Below, in pieces: positions 30,090-39,421 of a stretch of 59,799 nucleotides of DNA. The notes under the pieces are model-generated. The model was not told the DNA's origin. It did no database searches and saw nothing but the letters and a program-made list of their open reading frames with translations. The DNA comes from Myxococcales bacterium. GTDB taxonomy: Bacteria > Myxococcota_A > Polyangia > Palsa-1104 > JAEUJZ01. The translations under genes were made by a program, and so were the position numbers. The DNA is taken from NCBI GenBank assembly GCA_016794465.1, contig JAEUKA010000027.1, forward strand, positions 1 to 59,799, in the 5' to 3' direction. How positions within the stretch are numbered: position 1 is the stretch's first letter; each line of letters opens with the position of its first letter.

Positions 30090-33000
30090 ATGCGCGCCAT
30101 GCGCAAGACCATCGGATCGGTGTTTGGGCAGCTTTCCTCTCACAAAAGCGGAAGGCGGCTCGGGTTTCTGCTGGCACTCTTGGCGGGGATGGCGCTGCCG
30201 ACGCTCAGCCTCGGCTGGCCTCCCGATGAATCGAAGGGAGCGGTCGATTATGCGAGTCCGCTGAGCTGGCCGACGGACCCGGGCTTTTCAGGACAGTGGC
30301 AGTCGTGGAGCTTTGCGCCGTCCAGCTACAAGAACCTCGATGCGCGGACGAGGCGGCTGGGAATGGGCGGGCACTATGACCGAGCGTGGGCCAAGACCGC
30401 CGGCGATCCACGGGTGCTGATTGCAGTGCTCGACTCGGGGGCGTACTGGGAGCACCGCGATCTGGTGAACAAGTGGTTCCTGAATCGCGCCGAGCTGCCG
30501 CCGCCCGATGATGCCTGTCAGAAGCCCGAAAACCGAGGCGACGGCAAGCGCGTGGCAGATGCCAACGGCGACGGAGTCTTCAACGTTCAGGACTACACGA
30601 CCAGTCGCGGACACGAGCAGCCCGACTTCAGCAAGCGCTGCGACCCTCGAGTGAGCGACGTAAACAAGAACGGCATCCTCGATCCGCAAGACCTGATCGC
30701 CGCATTTTCCGACGGGAAGGATGACGATCGCAACGGCTACCTCGACGACATCGCCGGCTGGGACTTCTTCCGCAACGACAACGACGCCTATGACGACACG
30801 CGGTACGGACATGGGACGGGGGAGGCGCAGGACTCCTCGGCGGAAACCGACAACGGAATTGGCGATGCCGGCGTCTGTCCGCGCTGTCGAGTGATGCCGC
30901 TGCGCGTCGGGGACAGCTTCGTGGCCGACGTGAATGACTTTGCAGTGGCCGCGACCTATGCCGTCGATATCGGTGCGTCGGTGATTCAAGAAGCGCTCGG
31001 TACGCTCAACAACTCGCCGCTGTCGCAGTGGGCGATTGACTATGCCTATGACAACCATGTGACGGTGATTGCCTCGGCTGCCGACGAGAACAGCTTCCAC
31101 CACAACTTCCCCGGCACCAACAACCACACCGTCTACGTCCACGCAATTCGCTACAACGCCGAGCGCCGCGAGGACTCGACCCATGCGTTTGCTTTCGACA
31201 ACTGCACCAACTATGGCGCGCAGCTACAGCTGTCGGTGCCGGGCACACACTGTAGCTCGGAAGCGACGGGGCGAGCCTCGGGAATGGCGGGACTCTTATA
31301 TAGCGCGGCCTTGCAGGCGGACTTGCCGGCGCCGCCTCGACTGCATCCACCGGCGGGAAGTGATGCACCGGTTGGGGACAGTGGCCCAGTGACCGAGCGG
31401 GTGCGGCGGCTGACGGCAGAGGAAGTGCGACAGCTGATGATCGGCACGGTCGACTCGATGTTCGAGCCGTCGGAGAGCCTGAATCCGCAGGCCTATCCGA
31501 GCGGTCCCGGCTTTGTGCGACGGTTCGGCTACGGTCGTGTCAATGCGCGCAAAGCGGTCGATGCCATCCTCGCCGGGGCGATTCCACCGCAGGTCGAGAT
31601 CGAGAGCCCCGAGTGGTTTCAAGTCTTGGGCAAGGTCGATGGCCTGGTGCCGGTGAAGGGCCGCATCAGCCTGCGCAGCGGCGGTTCCGGTAAGGATCTG
31701 TACGACTATGTGGTTGAGTGGGCGCCGGGCGTCGATCCAAAAGACGGCGAGTGGAAGCGGCTCGGGGGGGCGGAACAGCAGACGCAGACGGTGGAAGGAT
31801 CGCTCGCGAGCATTCCGGCGGCGGAGCTGACGGTGCAAAACCCGGTGCCGCTGCCCGAAGATCCCAGCTGGCAGCCCGACGATGCGGCGCATGTTCACGC
31901 GATGACGGTGCGGGTGCGGGCGACGCTGCGATCGCTGGACCCGCTGCGCAACGGACTGGTCGGAGAGGCGCGACGGACGGTGCATATCGCAAACGATCCC
32001 GATCTTCTGCCCGGCTTTCCGAAGCGGATTGGGGCGTCGGGGGAAGCGTCGCTGAAGATGGCGGACCTCGACGGAGACGGCAAGCGCGAGCTGATCTTGG
32101 CCGACTCGGGAGGCAAGGTCCATGCGCTGCGGTCGACGGGGCAGGAGCTTCCCGGCTGGCCGGTCGAGATGCCGGCGATTGCGGCGCTGCGTGGCGATGC
32201 AACGGGACATCTGCTTGCGCCCGCCTGGAGCCAGCCCGTGACGAGGCCGCGCCCGGGCTATGGACAAGCGATCATGGCGACGCCAGCCGTCGGTGATGTC
32301 AGTGGAGACGGCAAGCTCGATGTGGTGGTTGCGACCTACGACGGGTCGGTGATGGCGATCGGTCCCGACGGCAAGTCGCTGCCCGGCTTTCCTGTCCAAG
32401 TCGATGGCGTCGCGAAGAGCCAGGGCACCAGTCCGCGCAAGATCATCGACGACGGCTTTTTTGCCGCGCCAGTGCTGGTTGATCTCGACGGAGACAAGCG
32501 GCTCGACATCGTGGCCGCGTCTTTCGACGGTCAGGTCTATGTGTGGAAAGGCGACGGCACGCGCATGGCAGGCTGGCCGCAGCTGGTCGCCGATGTCAGC
32601 CGTCCCGACGATGAGCGCGATCCTGAGCCTCGGCAGCGAGCGCGCATCCTATCGACACCAGCGGTCGGGGATCTCAATGGCGACGGAGTACCCGATCTGG
32701 CCCTCGCCACCAACGAGCAGTACGGCGAGTATGCCCGTGTCTATGCGCTCGACGGTCGCGGCGGCAAGGCACCGAGCCTCATCCTTCCCGGCTGGCCGGT
32801 CAGCGTCAACAGCAAGTCGTTCCTTCCCGTCGTCGGCATCGGCATTCCCAATGCGCCGGCGATGGGCGATATCGACGGGGACGGCGTGCCGGAGATCTTC
32901 TTCAACGGACTTGGCACCACGATGACGATCCTCAAGGCCGACGGAAACCTGTACCGCGTGGCGCTCAAGCAGCCGTTTGGTGAAAACGCCAAGACGCGAG

Positions 33001-33698
33001 AGTTTGCGACCATCAGCTTCATTGCCAGTCCGGCGCTCGGTGACCTGGATCAGGACGGCAAGTTCGAGGTGATCTTGCCGACGGCGGGCGCCAATGCGGC
33101 ACTGTCGATGCTCAAGTCCTATCAGCGGCTCGACTACGAGATGCACCTGACGGCGTGGGACCTGACGACGGGGAAGATGAAGTCGGGCTTTCCGCAGGCG
33201 ATCGAGGACTATGTGTTCTTTATGAATCCGCTGGTGGTGGACATCGACGGTGACGGAAAAAAAGACGTGCTGGCGGGCTCGGCGGGGTACTTCGTCCATG
33301 CCTGGAATGTCGACGGAAAAGAGGCGCGCGGCTTCCCGAAGCTGACCGGAGGCTGGATCGCGGCAACACCGACGGTGGGCGACATGGATGGCGACGGCAA
33401 GCTGGAGCTAGCGACGGTGACTCGCAACGGCTGGCTGTTTGTGTGGCATGTTCGAGGGCTCAGCAGAGGCCGGATGGACTGGGACAGCTTCCACCATGAC
33501 CTGCGCAACACCGGCAACTTGGCGACACCGCTCGATCAAGGTGGCGACGAGGTTGCTCCCGAAGATCCGGTGATAAGTGAAGTCCAGCCGGGGGACTGTC
33601 AGTGTCAGCTTGGCCGTCGCAGCCCCTCGCCAACCACTCTCGCCGCCGTCCTCGTCCTACTCGTGCTTGCCCGACTTCGTCGTCGCGCACGCAACTAA
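30090..33698 (+). CDS. large secreted subtilase with FG-GAP repeats and MYXO-CTERM-like tail
   Basis: 1202-residue extracellular or surface protease. Signal peptide: basic start, then FLLALLAGMALPTLSLG. Peptidase S8 domain: Asp in AVLDSGA at residue 115, His in YGHGTG at 241, and the likely Ser in G-R-A-S-G-M-A-G at 397, where the usual G-T-S-M-A-x-P is replaced. Between Asp and His are Ca-binding loops (DANGDGVFNVQDY, DVNKNGILDPQDL, DDDRNGYLDD) resembling dockerin/EF-hand. From ~640 on, eight V-x-D-x-D-G-D-G-K type FG-GAP/VCBS units form a propeller. The end is CQC...LAAVLVLLVLARLRRRARN, a sorting or anchor signal. ATG at 30090 or 30099; the open frame beginning at 29541 overlaps the opposite gene and is not used. 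Confidence 0.85.
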   Translation: MRAMRKTIGSVFGQLSSHKSGRRLGFLLALLAGMALPTLSLGWPPDESKGAVDYASPLSWPTDPGFSGQWQSWSFAPSSYKNLDARTRRLGMGGHYDRAWAKTAGDPRVLIAVLDSGAYWEHRDLVNKWFLNRAELPPPDDACQKPENRGDGKRVADANGDGVFNVQDYTTSRGHEQPDFSKRCDPRVSDVNKNGILDPQDLIAAFSDGKDDDRNGYLDDIAGWDFFRNDNDAYDDTRYGHGTGEAQDSSAETDNGIGDAGVCPRCRVMPLRVGDSFVADVNDFAVAATYAVDIGASVIQEALGTLNNSPLSQWAIDYAYDNHVTVIASAADENSFHHNFPGTNNHTVYVHAIRYNAERREDSTHAFAFDNCTNYGAQLQLSVPGTHCSSEATGRASGMAGLLYSAALQADLPAPPRLHPPAGSDAPVGDSGPVTERVRRLTAEEVRQLMIGTVDSMFEPSESLNPQAYPSGPGFVRRFGYGRVNARKAVDAILAGAIPPQVEIESPEWFQVLGKVDGLVPVKGRISLRSGGSGKDLYDYVVEWAPGVDPKDGEWKRLGGAEQQTQTVEGSLASIPAAELTVQNPVPLPEDPSWQPDDAAHVHAMTVRVRATLRSLDPLRNGLVGEARRTVHIANDPDLLPGFPKRIGASGEASLKMADLDGDGKRELILADSGGKVHALRSTGQELPGWPVEMPAIAALRGDATGHLLAPAWSQPVTRPRPGYGQAIMATPAVGDVSGDGKLDVVVATYDGSVMAIGPDGKSLPGFPVQVDGVAKSQGTSPRKIIDDGFFAAPVLVDLDGDKRLDIVAASFDGQVYVWKGDGTRMAGWPQLVADVSRPDDERDPEPRQRARILSTPAVGDLNGDGVPDLALATNEQYGEYARVYALDGRGGKAPSLILPGWPVSVNSKSFLPVVGIGIPNAPAMGDIDGDGVPEIFFNGLGTTMTILKADGNLYRVALKQPFGENAKTREFATISFIASPALGDLDQDGKFEVILPTAGANAALSMLKSYQRLDYEMHLTAWDLTTGKMKSGFPQAIEDYVFFMNPLVVDIDGDGKKDVLAGSAGYFVHAWNVDGKEARGFPKLTGGWIAATPTVGDMDGDGKLELATVTRNGWLFVWHVRGLSRGRMDWDSFHHDLRNTGNLATPLDQGGDEVAPEDPVISEVQPGDCQCQLGRRSPSPTTLAAVLVLLVLARLRRRARN

Positions 33699-33709
33699 CA
33701 GTGGCCAAA

Positions 33710-33727
33710 CCAGCCGGTGGGGGCTGG
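33710..33727 (+). terminator. short GC hairpin after the subtilase gene
   Basis: CCAGCC (33710-33715) and GGCTGG (33722-33727) form a 6-bp GC stem with a 6-nt loop, 12 bp after the subtilase stop. No T-run follows. Weak candidate terminator. Confidence 0.25.
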
Positions 33728-33885
33728 ATCGCCTCTGCGTCGACGACTGGGAGTGCCACAGACTTTGCGCGCCAAAAGGGCAATCAGACTGAGCAAGGTT
33801 GCAACGAAACCTCGTCGAGACAGCGAGCGGGGCATAGAGGTAAGCGAGCTCATGGCGTTGGTCGTGTTGGCAGAAGACCTGGCGA

Positions 33886-34758
33886 TTATATAACAGCTGG
33901 CGCGCGCAGACCGATGCTTGCCCACAGCTCGTCGGCGGTGCGGCCTTTCTGAATCAGCGAGCGAATCGACTCCGAGCCTCGGCGCTTGGCCAGTCGCTGC
34001 CCGCTCTGATCAATCAGCAGCGGGTGATGGGCATACTCGGGAACCGGCAGTCCCAGCAGTGCCTGGAGCTGTCGGTGCACATGGGTCGATGTAAGCAGAT
34101 CCTGGCCGCGCGTCACCAGCGTCACGCCTTGAAGCGCATCATCGACGACGACTGCCAGGTGATAGCTCGTTCGTACCTCTTTGCGGGCCAGCACCACATC
34201 ACCGAGCAGCGCCGGATCGACGGTCACCGTACCTTGGTGCTGATCCGTGAACGTCAGGGGCCACTGCCCTCGCGACCGCAACAGCTCACGACTGCGCTCG
34301 GTGTGAAGCCTCAGTGCGTAGCTGTGTCCGGCCAAGAGCCGTCGCTCCACCTCATCCCGCTTGCGATCGCGACAGCGCCCTGGATAGACCTGGGGAAGTT
34401 CACTCGGGTCGGCTTGCGGCGCGCTCTGGGAGTGAGCCAGCTCCGCAGCGATCTCAGCGCGGGTACAAAAGCACGGATACAGCACACCGAGCTGTTCCAG
34501 CGTCTCGAGCGCAGCCGCGTAATCGGACAGGTGCTCGGACTGCTTGCGAATCGGCCCATCAAACGTCAGTCCCACAAAGCGCAGATCTTCCACGATCGCA
34601 TCGACAAACTGCGGCTTGCAGCGCGAGGTATCGATGTCTTCGATGCGCAGCAGGAACGTGCCGCCAGCGGCCCGTGCAGCCTCGAAGCCCATCCGCGCCG
34701 AGTACGCATGGCCCATGTGCAAAAGTCCGGTCGGGCTGGGCGCAAAGCGAGTGACCAT
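33886..34758 (-). CDS. gluQ: glutamyl-Q tRNA(Asp) synthetase
   Basis: 290 residues. It attaches glutamate to the queuosine base of tRNA-Asp, without anticodon recognition. Seen: class I HIGH region as FAPSPTGLLHMGHA right at the start, LRIEDIDTSR, zinc ligands CFC near 97-99 with Y-PGRC about 30 residues later, and a KMSKS-like L-A-K-R-R-G-S near 259. It lacks the anticodon-binding half of GluRS, which matches the family length. The ATG at 34758 places the protein start immediately before the HIGH region as in other members; the open frame itself reaches 34818. Divergent from the MFS gene at 34851. Confidence 0.92.
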   Translation of the reverse strand: MVTRFAPSPTGLLHMGHAYSARMGFEAARAAGGTFLLRIEDIDTSRCKPQFVDAIVEDLRFVGLTFDGPIRKQSEHLSDYAAALETLEQLGVLYPCFCTRAEIAAELAHSQSAPQADPSELPQVYPGRCRDRKRDEVERRLLAGHSYALRLHTERSRELLRSRGQWPLTFTDQHQGTVTVDPALLGDVVLARKEVRTSYHLAVVVDDALQGVTLVTRGQDLLTSTHVHRQLQALLGLPVPEYAHHPLLIDQSGQRLAKRRGSESIRSLIQKGRTADELWASIGLRAPAVI

Positions 34759-34850
34759 GTGCGCCACGATATCGCAAGACCAAGGCTGGCCACAGCGAAG
34801 CCGGCAGATTCCAAACACCTACTCTTTCCCTGGGATTACAGTGATGAGCT

Positions 34851-36131
34851 GTGGCTGCCCCATTCCCAAGTCCGCTGACGGCCTACCAAAAGCGCCTGTT
34901 TGTGCTGCTCTCGGTGGCGACTTTTTTTGAGGGGTACGACTTCATGGCGCTCGCGCAGCTTCTGCCCAATCTGCGCGGGGATCTTGGACTGAGTCGCGAG
35001 GGCGGCGGCTGGCTGGTTTCGGTCATCAACATCGGCACCATGCTGGCGTACTTTTTGGTTCGCTTGGCCGATCGCTGGGGACGAAAGCGACTGCTCAGCC
35101 TGACCATCATTGGCTATACCGTCTCGTCGTTTTGCAGTGGCCTGGCGGTCGGAGTGATCAGCTTTGCGCTGTGGCAGCTTTTCGCGCGGATGTTCCTGAT
35201 TGCAGAGTGGGCGGTGGCGATTGTCTATGCCGCAGAGGAGTTTCCCGCTGAGCGACGTGGCATGGTGATCGGCGTGATTCAGGCCTCGGCGAGCTTGGGC
35301 GCGATCATCTGTTCGGCGCTGGTGCCGATGCTGCTTACGACCTCGCTCGGTTGGCGGAGTGTGTACTTTCTTGGCTCGCTGCCACTGCTTCTGATGGCGG
35401 TGCTGCGGCGCAGTCTGCGTGAGACAGAGCGGTTTGCTTCCTGGTCGTCGGATGCCTGGGCTCAGCAGCCACCTCCGCCGCAGCGCTTTTGGCACATCTT
35501 GCAGACTCCCTATCGCAACAGAGTGCTGGTGATGGGACTGATCTGGACGCTGTCTTACTGCGGAATCGGCAACGTGATTACGTTTTGGAAAGAGCTGGCG
35601 CTGTCGGCGCGCGGACTCAGTGATGCCCAAGCGGGGGCGCTGATCGCGAGTGCTGCGGTGCTAGGAATGCCGTTCACCTATCTTGTGGGAAAGCTGCTCG
35701 ATCGCATGGGGCGACGCAGAGGCGCGCTGCTGATTCTTGTTGGGGCTACGTTGGGCGTGCTGGGAAGCGCTTCTTTTGAACACAAAGGACTCCTTTTGTC
35801 GTCGCTGGTGATCTGTGTGATTACCGTTACCGGACAGCAGGTTGTCCTGAACGCATTTACCGCAGAGCTGTTTCCCACCGAGCTTCGCAGCAGCGCATTT
35901 GCGTGGTCTAACAATCTGCTGGGACGGGTGGGAATGGTGGTGTCTCCAGCGCTGGTAGGAATGGTGGCAGAGCGCTCGGGATATGTGGTCGCACTGCAAG
36001 GAATCGCGGTGTTTCCGCTGCTCGCGCTGCTGCTGATCTTGGGGCTGCTTCCCGAGACAAATGGGCGTGAGCTGGAAGATACGGCGCGGCTAGGAATTTC
36101 CGTGAATTCGGCATCGGAGGGAGCGAAGTGA
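34851..36131 (+). CDS. MFS transporter (sugar-acid/aromatic acid type)
   Basis: 426 residues, GTG start, about 12 transmembrane helices. Seen: the conserved cytosolic loop D-R-W-G-R-K-R between helices 2 and 3 near 75, and a second loop D-R-M-G-R-R-R near 290 after the central loop, both typical of the sugar/AAHS-type MFS. It probably imports a small organic acid or related compound using the proton gradient. The stop overlaps the start of the following dioxygenase by 4 nt (GTGA), so transport and oxidation of the same substrate are likely. Substrate unknown. Confidence 0.85.
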   Translation: MAAPFPSPLTAYQKRLFVLLSVATFFEGYDFMALAQLLPNLRGDLGLSREGGGWLVSVINIGTMLAYFLVRLADRWGRKRLLSLTIIGYTVSSFCSGLAVGVISFALWQLFARMFLIAEWAVAIVYAAEEFPAERRGMVIGVIQASASLGAIICSALVPMLLTTSLGWRSVYFLGSLPLLLMAVLRRSLRETERFASWSSDAWAQQPPPPQRFWHILQTPYRNRVLVMGLIWTLSYCGIGNVITFWKELALSARGLSDAQAGALIASAAVLGMPFTYLVGKLLDRMGRRRGALLILVGATLGVLGSASFEHKGLLLSSLVICVITVTGQQVVLNAFTAELFPTELRSSAFAWSNNLLGRVGMVVSPALVGMVAERSGYVVALQGIAVFPLLALLLILGLLPETNGRELEDTARLGISVNSASEGAK

Positions 36132-37228
36132 ATCCGCACACAGAAGCGATCGATTTCAGTAGTCCCCAGACTCCAGTTCAAAGTCGGGTGATTGATCCGC
36201 GAAGTGCACATGGAGCCGGACTGCCGCTGTGCATCGAGCCAACTCGTCCGACGGGAAAATCCGAGCTGATGGACTGGGTACGTACCCAAAAGGAACGGCT
36301 GTCGGAAGCGATGATCCGGCATGGAGCGGTGCTCCTGCGCGGCTTTCCGATCGACTCTGCGGAGGTGTTTGAGGAGGTGCTGCTCGCGCTGGGTGCCGAC
36401 CTGAAAAATGACTACCAAGGGACCTCGCCGCGCAACGCAGTGACGAAGTACATCTTTAACGCCAGTGAGCTGCCGGGCTTTTATCCGATTCCGCAGCACT
36501 GCGAGATGAGCTTCCTGCGCGATCCTCCACAGCGACTGTTTTTCTGCTGTCTGGTCGCGCCGCAGAGCTTTGGGGGAGAGACTCCGTTGTGTGATTTTCG
36601 GGCGGTCTACCGTGACCTTGATCCGCTGGTCCGGAGTCGCTTTGAACAGAAAGGAGTCCGCATCGTTCGCAACTACGGAGGCCCGGAAGGAAGTGGCCGA
36701 CTGGACCTGTGGCAGCTGAAGCCATGGCACGACATCTTTGGCACCACCGATCGCGCTGCCGTCGAGAAAAAGTGTCAAGCGATCGGCCAAGAGTGGGAGT
36801 GGCTGCCCAGTGGACGGCTGCGGCTCATCAACCGAACCGACGCGATCCGGCGTCATCCCAAGACGGGCGAGCCGGTGTGGTTCAATCACTCGCAGGTCTT
36901 TCATCTCTCGAGCGCGGAAGGAGAATACCGGCGGATTGCCCAGCGACTTCCCGAGCTGCGCTATCACTTGCTGGGACTTTTTGTGCGACTGGCAGCGACG
37001 TACAAGCGCTGGCGACAGTCCGACACAGAGCAGGCGATGCAGGCGCTGTACGGAGACGGATCGCCGATTCCCGATGCCGACATGGAAGCGGTGCGCGATG
37101 CGATCTGGCACAACTTGGTGGTGACGCGCTGGCGGGTGGGCGACGCTGTTCTGATTGACAACAACGCAGTCTCACACGGGCGGCTGCCCTATCACGGACC
37201 GCGCCGCGTCGTTGTGGGTTGGGAATAA
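36128..37228 (+). CDS. TauD/TfdA-family Fe(II)/2-oxoglutarate dioxygenase
   Basis: 366 residues. Seen: V-L-LRGFP near 70, the metal HxE pair in QHCEMSF near 123, FCC...GGET-P near 138-152, and the distal His plus 2-oxoglutarate Arg in N-N-A-V-SHGRLPYHGPRRV near the C-terminus. This is the clavaminate-synthase-like/TauD clade. It hydroxylates or cleaves a small substrate in the cytosol. It overlaps the MFS gene by 4 nt and shares its operon. No sulfonate or herbicide genes nearby, so the substrate cannot be named. Confidence 0.88.
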   Translation: MNPHTEAIDFSSPQTPVQSRVIDPRSAHGAGLPLCIEPTRPTGKSELMDWVRTQKERLSEAMIRHGAVLLRGFPIDSAEVFEEVLLALGADLKNDYQGTSPRNAVTKYIFNASELPGFYPIPQHCEMSFLRDPPQRLFFCCLVAPQSFGGETPLCDFRAVYRDLDPLVRSRFEQKGVRIVRNYGGPEGSGRLDLWQLKPWHDIFGTTDRAAVEKKCQAIGQEWEWLPSGRLRLINRTDAIRRHPKTGEPVWFNHSQVFHLSSAEGEYRRIAQRLPELRYHLLGLFVRLAATYKRWRQSDTEQAMQALYGDGSPIPDADMEAVRDAIWHNLVVTRWRVGDAVLIDNNAVSHGRLPYHGPRRVVVGWE

Positions 37229-37286
37229 AAACTCCCATAACGGCAGCTCTTGACCAAGAGGGGGGCTTGTGTGCAAAGGTGCGCGC

Positions 37287-37883
37287 ATGAGTCAACGACG
37301 ATCTTTCCGCAGCTCCTTCCTCTCTGTTCTTGGCGTGTCGCTGGTCCTCGGTGCCGTCGCTTGTGACAAGACCGATCCGCCGATTCCCGACGAAAGCAAC
37401 GACCTCGCGGTCAAGCCAGCCGATCTGTCACATGGTCACAACGGCGACATGGCGACGGCTGCTGGCGACATGGCGGTGGCAACTTCGGACATGGCCGGTG
37501 GCGACATGGCGGGGGCGGGCCCGAAGCTGACGGGCCTGCCGTCGTGCACCGACACGGGAGTGACGGCGGAGATCGTCTTCAACTCGGTGGCCAAGGCCAA
37601 CTGCGCCAATGGACGCTGCCACAGCACCGGCGCCGGCTACTTGGGATTTATGGACGGTGCGACGATGAAGACGGCAATGGTCGGCAAGAAGTCGGGGCAG
37701 AGCATGCTCGACATCGTCAAGGCCAGCAACATCGACCAGAGCTACGTCCTGTACAAGCTGATGGATCAGCACATGATCCCTGGCGTCGCTGGCAGAGGCG
37801 AGCTGATGCCGAAGGGTGGCAGCAAGCTTGCGAACGCGGACCTGTGCAAGTTCATCGTGTGGGTAAAGGAAGGTGCGAAGTAG
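37287..37883 (+). CDS. lipoprotein with D-M-A linker and CX4CH motif
   Basis: 198 residues. Signal peptide with lipobox LGAVAC (Cys near 26). A low-complexity linker with four D-M-A units (GDMATAAGDMAVATSDMAG...) follows, as in many myxobacterial lipoproteins. The C-terminal ~110 residues carry C-A-N-G-R-CH-S near 113-119, an L-G-F loop and the M-P-K-G-G segment near the end. Similar sequences in myxobacteria resemble c-type cytochromes, but the spacing here is CX4CH, not CXXCH, so haem binding is not certain. ATG at 37287 is preferred to the upstream GTG. One base separates it from the SOD gene; the two likely form an operon. Confidence 0.75.
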   Translation: MSQRRSFRSSFLSVLGVSLVLGAVACDKTDPPIPDESNDLAVKPADLSHGHNGDMATAAGDMAVATSDMAGGDMAGAGPKLTGLPSCTDTGVTAEIVFNSVAKANCANGRCHSTGAGYLGFMDGATMKTAMVGKKSGQSMLDIVKASNIDQSYVLYKLMDQHMIPGVAGRGELMPKGGSKLANADLCKFIVWVKEGAK

Positions 37884-37884
37884 C

Positions 37885-38436
37885 ATGACCGATCAACACG
37901 CTCGAAACGGACGCTCTTGGGCGAGCCGGTGTGCCCTGCTACTCACCGGTGCGGCAGGCCTGGTTGGCTGCGGAACGCCGGCCGATCCAAGTGCCATGGC
38001 AACGCTCGAGTCCAAGAGCGCCAGCACCGTCACCGGCACCGCAATGTTTACGTCGAGTGGTGCTCAGATCACATTAAAGCTGACCGTCGCTGGTGCCACT
38101 TCCGGATCGCACGCGGCACATATTCACGATGTCGGCGACTGTAGCGCTGCCGATGGTACGTCTGCGGGGGGCCACTGGAACCCGACGACCTCTGCGCATG
38201 GCATGTTCGGCGGGACGGCGCATCACCTGGGCGATCTGGGCAACATGGTGGTGACTCCCGACGGCATGGGCACCCTTACCCTGACCACCGACAAGTGGAG
38301 CATCGGCACCGGGATGTCCAATGACGTGGTCGGACACTCGATCATCATCCACGGCGGAGTCGATGACTTCATGACCCAGCCCACCGGCAACGCCGGCAAT
38401 CGCCAAGCCTGCGGCAAGATCAACCTCAGTCAGTAG
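37885..38436 (+). CDS. sodC: Cu/Zn superoxide dismutase lipoprotein
   Basis: 183 residues. Signal peptide ending in lipobox LVGC (Cys near 29). SodC domain: metal-ligand histidines in AAHIHDVGDC near 72-79 and G-GHWNP near 90 and AHG near 97, zinc-ligand D-L-G-N near 110, and GHSIIIHGGVDD near 146, with the second Cys of the disulfide near the end (QACGKIN). It detoxifies superoxide outside the cytoplasmic membrane. Start ATG 37885, with GGAAGG upstream, 1 bp after the preceding lipoprotein. High confidence for family. Confidence 0.93.
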   Translation: MTDQHARNGRSWASRCALLLTGAAGLVGCGTPADPSAMATLESKSASTVTGTAMFTSSGAQITLKLTVAGATSGSHAAHIHDVGDCSAADGTSAGGHWNPTTSAHGMFGGTAHHLGDLGNMVVTPDGMGTLTLTTDKWSIGTGMSNDVVGHSIIIHGGVDDFMTQPTGNAGNRQACGKINLSQ

Positions 38437-38441
38437 CGGCT

Positions 38442-39332
38442 TCAGAATCCGAGGTTGCCGAGAAAGGGCTTTAGGAGCTCCAGCATCGCTTTGATGCGCG
38501 GAATCTCGGACAGAACGGCGGGGACCATCAGTCTCACCCCAATCTCGCGACCCACCACATCGGGCAGCACCGGCACCAGCGTTCCGTCGGGAATGCCAGG
38601 ATCGGGAACCATTGCGTCCGGCAACATCGCAATTCCCAGTCCGGCCAGCGTGTACTGACGGATAAGGTGAATGTGCCGCGTGATCATAAACGGTGCGACT
38701 TGGATCGTACCGCCGCGCAGCGTTGACCAGACCCGGCCATCGTGACCGGGACACTCCCACGAAAGGAGATCGTGCTGCTGCAGATCCTCGACCGTCTTGG
38801 GAGTTCCTCGCCGCGCCAGATAGTCGCGAGCGGCCACCAGCCAGACCCGCACGCGCACGATCTCCCTGGAAACCCACGGACCCGTCGGACTGCGATCCCC
38901 AAAGTGAACCGCCAGATCCACGTCTTCGATCAGTCCGCCTGCTGGATCATCACTAAAGTGCAGTCGGAAGCACAGGCGCGGATAGCGCTCCCGCACAAAC
39001 ACCAGCAGCGGGGTCAGAAGGTGTGGTGGCAAGCCGACGGGAAGCAAGATCCGCAAGACTCCGGCGGGCTCGGCGCCGACCTCGCGCACAGACTCGATGA
39101 GGGCATTGGCTTCCTGCACCATCAGCCGGCCACGCGCAGCCAGCACACTGCCGGCCTCGGTGAGCATCACACCAACGCGGGTTCGATCGACGAGCAGGAC
39201 GCCGGCACGGGCCTCTAGCTGATCGATGCGCCGTCGCAAGGTGGCACGGGACAAGCGCAGCGTCTTGGCCGCAGTCAGGAACGATCCGCTGTCTGCTACT
39301 GCTAGAAAGGCGCGCAGCTCTTCTAGATCCAT
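38442..39332 (-). CDS. LysR-family transcriptional regulator
   Basis: 296 residues. N-terminal winged HTH starts MDLEELRAFLAVADSGSFLTAAK and runs R-A-T-L-R-R-R-I-D-Q-L-E, followed by a periplasmic-binding-protein-like effector domain. Start at 39332 fits the family; the frame upstream is not homologous. It is divergent from the BBE-like oxidase and PhlG-like hydrolase, with 89 bp between, the classical LTTR layout, and so probably activates that operon in response to its phenolic substrate. Confidence 0.92.
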   Translation of the reverse strand: MDLEELRAFLAVADSGSFLTAAKTLRLSRATLRRRIDQLEARAGVLLVDRTRVGVMLTEAGSVLAARGRLMVQEANALIESVREVGAEPAGVLRILLPVGLPPHLLTPLLVFVRERYPRLCFRLHFSDDPAGGLIEDVDLAVHFGDRSPTGPWVSREIVRVRVWLVAARDYLARRGTPKTVEDLQQHDLLSWECPGHDGRVWSTLRGGTIQVAPFMITRHIHLIRQYTLAGLGIAMLPDAMVPDPGIPDGTLVPVLPDVVGREIGVRLMVPAVLSEIPRIKAMLELLKPFLGNLGF

Positions 39333-39368
39333 CGCCAGTCCACCAAGGTGCCCGATTCCTAGACACAG

Positions 39369-39388
39369 GATGGCCGTTAATGGCCATT
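39369..39388. promoter_or_regulatory. candidate LysR site
   Basis: AATGGCCATT at 39379-39388 is a perfect 10-bp palindrome, preceded by the partial direct repeat GGATGGCCGT (39369-39378). It lies between the LysR gene and the BBE-like oxidase, 34 bp before the latter start. A binding role is inferred from position. Confidence 0.4.
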
Positions 39389-39421
39389 TTGCTTCTGCGT
39401 CAATGACCTTAGCATCGCGAT

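Noticed and set aside
35678..37111. 477-codon minus-strand open frame opposite the MFS and TauD genes
   Set aside because: Shadow of two well-supported genes with overlapping starts.
37600..37640. Haem-binding c-type cytochrome call for the D-M-A lipoprotein
   Set aside because: The motif is CX4CH, not CXXCH; noted as possible only.
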